Source: CAWANF01 sp963783355
Lineage (GTDB): Bacteria; Bacteroidota; Rhodothermia; Balneolales; DATFMH01
DNA length: 64,000 nucleotides
Reading direction: 5' to 3'
Assembly (NCBI GenBank): GCA_963783355.1
Contig: CAWANF010000013.1
Location: 1-64,000 of the forward strand
This document shows positions 57,771 through 64,000 of this stretch, one piece after another (position 1 is the first letter of the stretch; each line of letters begins with the position of its first letter). A program made the position numbers and the translations under genes. The notes beneath the pieces are model-generated. The model saw only the letters and a program-made list of their open reading frames with translations. It was not told the origin of the DNA and did no database searches.

Positions 57771-60143
57771 ATGAGTATAAAAGGATATTTCATCAGGAAA
57801 GTGGCTGTGTTGGGTTCGGGTGTTATGGGTAGTCAGATAGCTGCTCATTGTGCTAATGCCGGACTTGAAGTGCTGCTGCTGGATTTAAAAACGAAAGAAG
57901 GTAAGAATCCAAATGAAATAGCAGAATCGAATTTGAAGAAGATTCTGAAGATGTCACCGGCTCCATTCGCTGTAAATCGTTTCACCAGCCGTGTGAAAAC
58001 CGGAAACTTCGATGATGACTGGGAACAGCTGAAATCGGCCGACTGGATTATTGAAGCAGTCGTAGAACGCATGGATATCAAAAAAGATATCATGAAACGA
58101 ATTGACAGCGTCCGGGATCATCAAACCATTGTGAGTACAAACACCTCCGGGCTGCCTATTCATGAAATCAGTTCCGATTGTTCCGATGACTTTCAGCGCC
58201 ATTTCCTGGGAACACATTTTTTCAACCCTCCACGGTATATGAAACTTCTTGAAGTGATCCCGACGCCCCAAACGGATGAAACGGTCACCTCTTTCATGAC
58301 GAATTTTATTCAGCGTTTTCTTGGGAAAGGTGTTGTTGAATGTAACGACACGCCCAATTTTATTGCGAACCGTATCGGTATCTTCTCAATGGCAAGCATC
58401 ATGCCGTGGGCGTTCAATAAGAAGCTGCGTTTTGAAGAAATTGATTATCTGACGGGAACATTTTCAGGTTATTCGAAAGCAGCAACATTTCGTACCGCCG
58501 ATATGGCCGGGCTCGATGTCATCGCACATGTCGCCCACAATCTTTTTCCGAATATCCCGGATGACGAGCGAAAGGAAGTCTTTAAACTCCATGCTAAATT
58601 TGAGGAAATGGTTGAAAAAGGCATGTATGGAAACAAAACCGGTCATGGCTTTTATAAGAAAACGAAAACGGAAAAAGGAACTCAATATTTAGTTGTAAAT
58701 CCCGATACGCTGGAATATGAAGCTCAGCGTGAGGGCGATTATCCTTCTGTTATGGAGGCCAATAAAAAATTCCATTCTCCCGGAGAACGATTGAAATTCA
58801 TGATTAACCAGGATGACGATGCCGGTCGTTTTTTATGGGAAATTCATCGTGATTTATTCCTTTATTCTGCCAATCGCATTCCGGAGATAACGAAGTCTGT
58901 TGAGTCCGTCGATCGCGCCATGAAATGGGGATTTAACTGGGAACTGGGGCCTTTTGAGAAATGGGACGCTGTTGGTGTCAGGAAATCTGTGGAACGTATG
59001 GAAAAGGAAGGATACGAAGTTCCTGAAGCTATTCGCGAAATGCTGGCGACCGGCAGAGAGTCGTTTTACGACACGGAAAAAGGATCGGTATACAATTTTG
59101 CAGCGGGTGATGTCGACAATATGTCTTTACCGGCGCCGGGGTCTGTCCTGATCAAAGGGCTCCAAAGCACCGACAAAGAAGTGATATCGAAAAACGATGC
59201 CGCTCTGTATGATATGGGTGATGGTGTAGCCTTATTTGAATTTCGATCAAAAGCCAATACGCTGGGACGTGAGGTAATCGAAACATTGTTCGAATCCTTC
59301 GAAAAAGTGAAGAGTGATTTCGATGCCCTGGTTATTGGCAATGATGGCGATAATTTTTCGGTTGGCGCCAATCTGGGTGAAGTGTTGATTATGCTACGTG
59401 AAGGTCAAAATGATGTTCTTGAAGATGCTGTCAAAAGCTTCCAACAAGCATCACTGGGAATTCGTTATTTGCCTGTTCCGGTAGTTGTTGCTCCCTATAA
59501 CCGAACCCTGGGTGGTGGATGCGAATTTACACTTCATGCCGATCGCGTTGTCGCTCATCATGAGTTATATGCCGGATTGGTGGAAATCGGTGTCGGATTG
59601 ATACCCGCCGGTGGTGGAACGAAAGAATTGCTGAGACGTGCCATGAACCGCATACCCAATGATGCGTCGGCTGATCCGCTTTTGTATTTGAAAGAAGTAT
59701 TTCAAACGATTGGCATGGCTAAAGTATCGATGAGTGCACATGAAGCAAAGGACATGCATTTTTTAAGTGATGATTCACGCATTGTAATGAATCGGGACTT
59801 GTTATTGCGGGCCGCGAAAAATGAAGCGAAGCTATTGGCGGATCAGGGTTATTTGCCCCCCGTAAAACCAACCATCCGTTTGTTGGGCAAAATAGCGTAC
59901 AGCGCTCTGAAACTGTCGATGTATATCATGCGGGAATCGCGTTTTATCAGTGAATATGATGCAAAAATAGGCGAAAAACTTGCGTATATACTTACTGGCG
60001 GCGATTTAACGGAACCACAGGATGTCAGTGAGGAATATGTCCTGAAACTGGAGCGGGAAGCCTTCCTGGAACTCTTACATGAAAAGAAAACCCAGGATCG
60101 CATAGAATACACGCTGAAGAAGGGCAAGCCTTTGAGGAACTAA
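57771..60143 (+). CDS. fadN: 3-hydroxyacyl-CoA dehydrogenase / enoyl-CoA hydratase fusion
   Basis: 790 residues, the fatty-acid oxidation multifunctional enzyme of the Bacillus FadN (YusL) type. The dehydrogenase domain is first (VAVLGSGVMGSQIAAHCANAG near residue 12, FLGTHFFNPPRYMKLLEVI, DTPNFIANRIG), then the second dehydrogenase C-terminal domain, and a crotonase domain at about residues 460-700 (PYNRTLGGGCEFTLHADRVVAHHELYAGLVEIGVGLIPAGGGTKEL). This order is the reverse of E. coli FadB. The thiolase gene follows, with cassette C between. Confidence 0.93.
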   Translation: MSIKGYFIRKVAVLGSGVMGSQIAAHCANAGLEVLLLDLKTKEGKNPNEIAESNLKKILKMSPAPFAVNRFTSRVKTGNFDDDWEQLKSADWIIEAVVERMDIKKDIMKRIDSVRDHQTIVSTNTSGLPIHEISSDCSDDFQRHFLGTHFFNPPRYMKLLEVIPTPQTDETVTSFMTNFIQRFLGKGVVECNDTPNFIANRIGIFSMASIMPWAFNKKLRFEEIDYLTGTFSGYSKAATFRTADMAGLDVIAHVAHNLFPNIPDDERKEVFKLHAKFEEMVEKGMYGNKTGHGFYKKTKTEKGTQYLVVNPDTLEYEAQREGDYPSVMEANKKFHSPGERLKFMINQDDDAGRFLWEIHRDLFLYSANRIPEITKSVESVDRAMKWGFNWELGPFEKWDAVGVRKSVERMEKEGYEVPEAIREMLATGRESFYDTEKGSVYNFAAGDVDNMSLPAPGSVLIKGLQSTDKEVISKNDAALYDMGDGVALFEFRSKANTLGREVIETLFESFEKVKSDFDALVIGNDGDNFSVGANLGEVLIMLREGQNDVLEDAVKSFQQASLGIRYLPVPVVVAPYNRTLGGGCEFTLHADRVVAHHELYAGLVEIGVGLIPAGGGTKELLRRAMNRIPNDASADPLLYLKEVFQTIGMAKVSMSAHEAKDMHFLSDDSRIVMNRDLLLRAAKNEAKLLADQGYLPPVKPTIRLLGKIAYSALKLSMYIMRESRFISEYDAKIGEKLAYILTGGDLTEPQDVSEEYVLKLEREAFLELLHEKKTQDRIEYTLKKGKPLRN

Positions 60144-60147
60144 GTAT

Positions 60148-60701
60148 CGGTAATGAGTAATGAGTATTGAGTATTGAGTATTGAGATGTGAGATCTCAGT
60201 ATTCCAAACTAAGCAGTAATAAAAATTGTAAGAATTTGGTCATAGAATAATCCTATAGATGTAAATTTTCATTTAAAGGATTCTATAATGCATGATTTTA
60301 AAAATCTCAAAGTATGGAAAAAAGCTGTTAAACTGGCAACAGAAGTATACGGAATTACAAAAGCTTACCCGGATATTGAAAGATATGGACTAGTATCTCA
60401 AATAAATCGAAGTGTAGTTTCGGTTGGTTCTAACATCGCTGAAGGAGCAGGAAGAAGTACAAACGCAGAATTTAAATATTTCTTAAATATAGCTTATGGA
60501 TCAACCTATGAGTTAGAAACACAAATAATAATTTCACATAATCTTAATTACTTAAAAACACAGGAATTAGAAAATTTAACAGATCAAATAATTGAAATTC
60601 AAAAGATGCTTTATGTTTTGATAAAAAAGCTAAATCCAGGAAAGTAAGCCCGTTTCTCACGACTCAATACTCAATACTCACTACTCAGTACTATATACTA
60701 T
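60148..60701 (+). mobile_element. Cassette C: four-helix-bundle gene between inverted 7-bp arrays
   Basis: Left array (60154-60195): TGAGTAA, three TGAGTAT, TGAGATG, TGAGATC. Right array (60660-60701): CGACTCA, two ATACTCA, CTACTCA, GTACTAT, ATACTAT. ATACTCA is the exact reverse complement of TGAGTAT. One S23-type gene lies between. The cassette exactly fills the gap between the fadN-like stop and the thiolase start; the right array runs into the thiolase ATG. Mobility is inferred. Confidence 0.7.
60288..60647 (+). CDS. Four-helix-bundle protein (S23/TIGR02436 type), cassette C
   Basis: 119 residues: MHDFKNLKVWKKAVKLATEVYGITKAYPDIERYGLVSQINRSVVSVGSNIAEGAGRSTNAEFKYFLNIAYGS is a full match to the family, with the SQxxRxxxSxxxNIxEG core shared with the cassette A and B proteins. 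AAAGGA lies about 8 nt before the ATG. Its own 5' region of about 90 nt follows the left array, unlike cassettes A and B where the array abuts the start. Confidence 0.9.
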   Translation: MHDFKNLKVWKKAVKLATEVYGITKAYPDIERYGLVSQINRSVVSVGSNIAEGAGRSTNAEFKYFLNIAYGSTYELETQIIISHNLNYLKTQELENLTDQIIEIQKMLYVLIKKLNPGK

Positions 60702-61878
60702 GAAAGAAGTTGTAATTGTAGCTGCAAAACGAACCGCATGTGGTAAAGCAAACCGTGGATCATTGAAAGATGTCTCACCGGACTCCCTTGGAGGCGAGGT
60801 TATTAAAAGTTTGTTACAAAGTGTTCCTCAGGTCAAACCTGAAATGGTGGAGGACGTCATTATTGGATGTGCGTTTCCAGAAGCGTCACAGGGATTAAAT
60901 ATGGCCCGTCAAATCGCCATGCTGGGAGGATTGCCGGTTGAGGTTCCCGCAATGACGGTTAATCGATTCTGTTCGTCAGGGTTGCAGACGATATCCATTG
61001 CAGCGGAAAGAATTATGGCCGGTGGAGCAGAAATCATCATAGCCGGTGGAGTTGAGAGTATGAGCCAGGTGCCGATGGGCGGATATGTGGTCAGGCCAAA
61101 CCCGGACTTGGTTGATCATCAACCGGAAATTTATATCAATATGGGACTGACAGCCGAGAAAGTGGCTGCCAGATATAAAGTGAGCAGGGAAGACCAGGAC
61201 GCCTTTGCTTACCGTAGCCATCAAAGAGCGTTGAATGCACAAAAAAACAACCTGTTTGGAGATCAAATCGTACCCGTTAAAATTACGAGAAAACAGGTTG
61301 CGGGTGATGAAGTATCAGAGAAAAATTATGATTTTATGGTTGATGAAGGCCCGAGAGCTGATACATCGCCCGAAGTGCTTGCCAAATTGCGGCCCGTGTT
61401 TATGGCCGGAGGTACGGTGACGGCCGGAAATGCATCCCAGATGAATGATGCCGCCTCGGCCGTCCTGGTTATGAGCCTGGATAAAGCGAGGGAACTCGGT
61501 ATCAAACCAATGGCAAAATATCACGCTTTTGCCGTAGCCGGTGTTCCCCCTGAAATTATGGGGATCGGACCGGTCAAAGCCGTTCCGAAGGTTTTGAAGA
61601 AGAGCGGTTTATCACTAAAGGATATTGACCTGATTGAACTGAACGAGGCGTTTGCTTCACAGTCGGTAGCTGTTATACGGGAACTCGGTTTTGATGAAGA
61701 GATCGTCAATGTGAACGGCGGGGCCATCGCCATGGGACATCCGCTGGGCTGTACCGGTGCTAAACTGACGACACAAATTCTTTATGAACTGAAACGCCGG
61801 GATAAACAATTCGGCATGGTTACGATGTGCGTAGGTGGCGGTATGGGCGCCGCCGGCATCTTCGAAAATCTAAATTAA
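60700..61878 (+). CDS. fadA: Acetyl-CoA C-acyltransferase (3-ketoacyl-CoA thiolase)
   Basis: 392 residues, last step of beta-oxidation. Nucleophilic Cys in NRFCSSGLQTIS, His in GGAIAMGHPLGCTGAK, second Cys in MCVGGGMGAAG. Length and context match FadA that partners FadN in Bacillus. Its ATG is directly next to the last unit of the cassette C right array, with no Shine-Dalgarno visible in the array. Confidence 0.94.
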   Translation: MKEVVIVAAKRTACGKANRGSLKDVSPDSLGGEVIKSLLQSVPQVKPEMVEDVIIGCAFPEASQGLNMARQIAMLGGLPVEVPAMTVNRFCSSGLQTISIAAERIMAGGAEIIIAGGVESMSQVPMGGYVVRPNPDLVDHQPEIYINMGLTAEKVAARYKVSREDQDAFAYRSHQRALNAQKNNLFGDQIVPVKITRKQVAGDEVSEKNYDFMVDEGPRADTSPEVLAKLRPVFMAGGTVTAGNASQMNDAASAVLVMSLDKARELGIKPMAKYHAFAVAGVPPEIMGIGPVKAVPKVLKKSGLSLKDIDLIELNEAFASQSVAVIRELGFDEEIVNVNGGAIAMGHPLGCTGAKLTTQILYELKRRDKQFGMVTMCVGGGMGAAGIFENLN

Positions 61879-61888
61879 ATAGTAAATA

Positions 61889-62430
61889 GCCACAGAGGCA
61901 CAGAAAATCGCAGAAAATGTAGTGCTTTGGTTGCTAAATATGTTTTACATGAGTACAAAACAAGGTTATTTCCCATTAAAAGAAGAAACGGATAGTATAA
62001 TTAATGTGGGAGTTCATATTCATAGACATTTAGGACATGGATTTCTGGAAGTAGTTTATAAAGATGCTATTGAATATGAATTCAGGAATAGAGAAATCTT
62101 TTATGAAAGAGAAAAAGAGTATGAAATACCATATAAACAGATCGTTTTGCCTCATAAGTTCTATGCTGATTTTGTTGTCTTTGACAAGATAATTTTGGAG
62201 ATCAAAGCTAAAGAAGGAATTGCCAATGAGGATATGGCTCAAACTATTAATTATCTGAAATGCTCGAACTGTAAAATAGGACTTATTCTAAACTTCGGTA
62301 GAATGAAATTAGGGATAAAAAGAGTGATTTTTTGAGTAATACTTTGGAAACAAAAAAAACAATTAAAGTATTCCGTGTTTCTCAGTGTTTCCGTGGCGAT
62401 TTAAAATTAGTGTTTTTGTGTTTTAGTGGC
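61889..62430 (+). mobile_element. Cassette D: GxxExxY gene between imperfect inverted 8-bp arrays
   Basis: Left flank (61889-61918) starts GCCACAGAGGCACAGAAAATC. Right flank (62372-62430) has TCCGTGTT, TCTCAGTG, TTTCCGTG units ending GTGGC, then TTTTTGTG, TTTTAGTG, GGCC. The reverse complement of the left, with units TTTCTGTG and CCTCTGTG ending GTGGC, has the same 8-bp period. It lies between the thiolase and SDR genes. Mobility is inferred. Confidence 0.6.
61922..62335 (+). CDS. GxxExxY protein, cassette D
   Basis: 137 residues, or about 128 from the ATG at 61949 (MSTKQGYFPLKEE), which is likelier because the family begins near the helix that precedes GHGFLEVVYKDAIEYEF. That GxxExxY motif plus FYADFVVFDKIILEIKAKEGI gives a PD-(D/E)XK-like core, so a nuclease fold is suspected; no activity is known. 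The NYLKCSNCKIGLILNFGRMKLGIKRVIF ending is typical of the family. It reads with the surrounding operon. Confidence 0.85.
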   Translation: MLWLLNMFYMSTKQGYFPLKEETDSIINVGVHIHRHLGHGFLEVVYKDAIEYEFRNREIFYEREKEYEIPYKQIVLPHKFYADFVVFDKIILEIKAKEGIANEDMAQTINYLKCSNCKIGLILNFGRMKLGIKRVIF

Positions 62431-62462
62431 CTCAAACTAAGTGGCTTAAAAAAGGAGTTTAT

Positions 62463-63316
62463 ATGTTTACTTCGGATACATTAAATGGTAAAAATATCCT
62501 GGTTACCGGCGGAGGCAGTGGATTAGGGTTTGCTATGGCTGTTAAATTTGCGGAATTAGGTGCCAATATTGCCATTTGTGGGGGACACAGGAAAAGCTGG
62601 AGCATGCTGCCGGAGAGATCGGGAAATTCGGAACCAAAGTTATTCCTAAAGTAACCGATGTCCGGGATTATGATGCTGTCGGAATACTTATCTCTGAACT
62701 AAATAAGGAATTCGGTGTCCTGAATGGATTGGTAAATAATGCTGCCGGTAATTTTCTATCCACTTCGGAAGATTTGAGTGCGAATGCTTTCAAAACGATT
62801 GTGGATATCGTTTTGCATGGCAGCTTTAACTGTTCTAAACACTTTGGAAGCCATTTGATTAATAAAAAACAACAAGGTGCCATACTGAATATCGTCACGA
62901 CGTACACCGAATCCGGTTCCGCATTTGTACTGCCGTCAGCCTCGGCTAAAGCCGGTGTTTTAGCGATGACCAACACACTGGCATTCGAATGGGCAACGTA
63001 CGGAATACGTGTCAATTCCATCGCCCCCGGGCCTTTTCCGACCAAAGGGGCATGGTCAAGATTGATGCCCGATGAAAAAGCTGAAAAATATTACCTGAAC
63101 CGCATCCCGATGAAACGTTATGGAGAAAAAGAGGAACTTGCAAACCTTGCCGCATTCCTGATGTCCGATTTAGCACCCTATATGACCGGATCGAATGTCG
63201 TTATCGACGGCGGAGAACATCTGAGTTCCGGGCAGTTCAATTTTATAAATGATTTAATGCCCCGGGAAGAGCTCAAGAAGATATTTTCAACAATGAGGCC
63301 TAAGAAAGACAGCTGA
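62463..63316 (+). pseudogene. fadH: 2,4-dienoyl-CoA reductase-like SDR, frameshift in a G5 run
   Basis: The start MFTSDTLNGKNILVTGGGSGLGFAMAVKFAELGANIAIC is in one frame; TQEKLEHAAGEIGKFGTKVIPKVTDV onward is in another. Adding one G to the GGGGG at 62580-62584 joins them into a normal SDR of about 284 residues. NNAAGNF, SAKAGV (Ser-x-x-x-Lys instead of Tyr-x-x-x-Lys, as in dienoyl-CoA reductases) and NSIAPGPFPTKGAWSRLMP identify the subfamily. It would reduce dienoyl-CoA in unsaturated fatty acid oxidation, which fits its neighbours. Probably a sequencing or slippage error rather than decay, since the rest is intact. Confidence 0.85.
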
Positions 63317-63318
63317 TT

Positions 63319-64000
63319 TTAAAGCTGTTCTGGCATATTTGCACTCATAATCATGGTACCGTCTAAAACAGTATAAGCATTCCCGGCAATCTGAATTTCT
63401 TCAAGCGATTCACCGTTATTCTTCATTATCACAGAAACTGTTCCCGGTCTTCCAACAAATCGACCTTGCGCCGCTTTGAAAGTATGCAGTTTTTTCTTCT
63501 TGTCAAGAAATCCGTTTTCCCACAGAAAAGCAGCCATTGGACCGTTGGCAGAACCCGTAACCGGATCTTCAAATACACCGAGTTCGGGAGCGAAAAATCG
63601 CATATGCCAATCGATATCTTTGTCGCCGGTATCGGTTGTAACGACCGCAAACCCAACTAAATCGTAACGTTCATTTAATTTATGAAGCAGAATCTGGTTG
63701 GGTTCGAGTGTTTTCAGGCTGTCATAATTATTTAACGGGACGTAACAATAACCGTTTTCCGTAATTTTGGGTTGAATTTTTTGGCTTAACTCGATTTCAG
63801 TGATCCCAAGTGCACCGCATAAAAGGCTGATATCACCCGGAAATGGAAAGAATTGCGGAATGGGTAGTGAGAATTTGATAAACGGACGAAAATCCTGCCA
63901 TTCAACATCCACAACGAGATTACCGGACTTTGTGTCGACAATAAAACTTTGCGGTTCGTTTACTTCCAGGCCAAACATTCCTTCTTCTGCCATAGCGTGA
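63319..64000 (-). CDS. PhzF family isomerase, 5' end beyond the window
   Basis: About 226 visible residues of the PhzF (diaminopimelate epimerase-like) fold. The frame stays open to the end of the window before the internal ATG at 63993, and about 70 family residues are missing, so the gene starts outside. GVFEDPVTGSANGPMAAFLWENGFL is the family's second-domain motif with the conserved DPVTGSA. Reaction unknown; PhzF relatives include isomerases in phenazine synthesis. It is convergent with the SDR gene with only 2 nt between. Confidence 0.88.
   Translation of the reverse strand, partial: HAMAEEGMFGLEVNEPQSFIVDTKSGNLVVDVEWQDFRPFIKFSLPIPQFFPFPGDISLLCGALGITEIELSQKIQPKITENGYCYVPLNNYDSLKTLEPNQILLHKLNERYDLVGFAVVTTDTGDKDIDWHMRFFAPELGVFEDPVTGSANGPMAAFLWENGFLDKKKKLHTFKAAQGRFVGRPGTVSVIMKNNGESLEEIQIAGNAYTVLDGTMIMSANMPEQL

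Overview
The window comes from a bacterium of the FCB superphylum (Bacteroidota, Ignavibacteria, Calditrichota, KSB1 and relatives). Three things point there: a secreted protein ending in a type IX secretion sorting domain with an NPFNPTT core (49407-50669), rRNA promoters with a TAnnTTTG-like -7 element, and a fused E1 alpha/beta dehydrogenase. The 16S rRNA keeps the CCTCC anti-Shine-Dalgarno sequence and many genes have clear AGGAG sites. I cannot fix the phylum without an alignment.

Region 1 (1-14547) is the S10-spc-alpha ribosomal protein super-operon from rplC (5' end cut by the window) to rplQ, with secY, map, infA and rpoA embedded. rpmD (L30) is absent between rpsE and rplO. L36 and S14 are zinc-free forms. 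A terminator follows rplQ. Region 2 (14550-20175) is a complete rrn operon, 16S-tRNA-Ile-tRNA-Ala-23S-5S, preceded by two promoters of identical geometry, with boxA-like sites before 16S and 23S.

Region 3 (20227-30594) holds mixed housekeeping genes: an OsmC protein, a cysteine-free sirtuin, an SGNH hydrolase with a His-rich tail, an outlier membrane-associated hypothetical, a HisC-type aminotransferase, fused 2-oxoacid dehydrogenase E1, a class V aminotransferase and an S9 peptidase.

Region 4 (30780-53465) is a minus-strand phenylacetyl-CoA catabolic cluster: crotonase (paaF-like), paaZ, paaY, paaJ, paaI, a split paaH, paaG, then after a 9-kb island paaD, paaC, paaB, paaA. zwf sits inside it on the opposite strand. 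paaE and paaK are not in the window. The island (41735-50843) contains three frameshifted genes (FAD oxidase, chloramphenicol acetyltransferase-like, pentapeptide repeat), plus a glycosyltransferase 39, a cupin and a secreted YHYH protein. Region 5 (53860-64000) has an hppD remnant, a hypothetical gene, a hotdog thioesterase, and a beta-oxidation operon (acyl-CoA synthetase, fadN-like, thiolase, dienoyl-CoA reductase-like SDR with a frameshift), ending in a PhzF gene cut by the window.

The most unusual feature is a set of small cassettes lodged exactly at gene boundaries in regions 4 and 5. Three encode four-helix-bundle (S23/TIGR02436-type) proteins, one a GxxExxY protein and one a DUF559 endonuclease-like protein. 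Each is bracketed by its own repeats: inverted arrays of 7- or 8-bp units whose sequence differs from locus to locus but whose period and phase match on the two sides, or, for DUF559, two copies of a longer unit with palindromic ends. At least six further sites carry arrays or hairpins with no cargo gene, often supplying or touching the stop codon of the neighbouring gene. All five cargo genes point the same way as the operon they sit in. A second shared signal is the palindrome AAAAGCGCTTTT upstream of paaG, paaA (imperfect), the hppD remnant and the HisC-like gene, a candidate operator.
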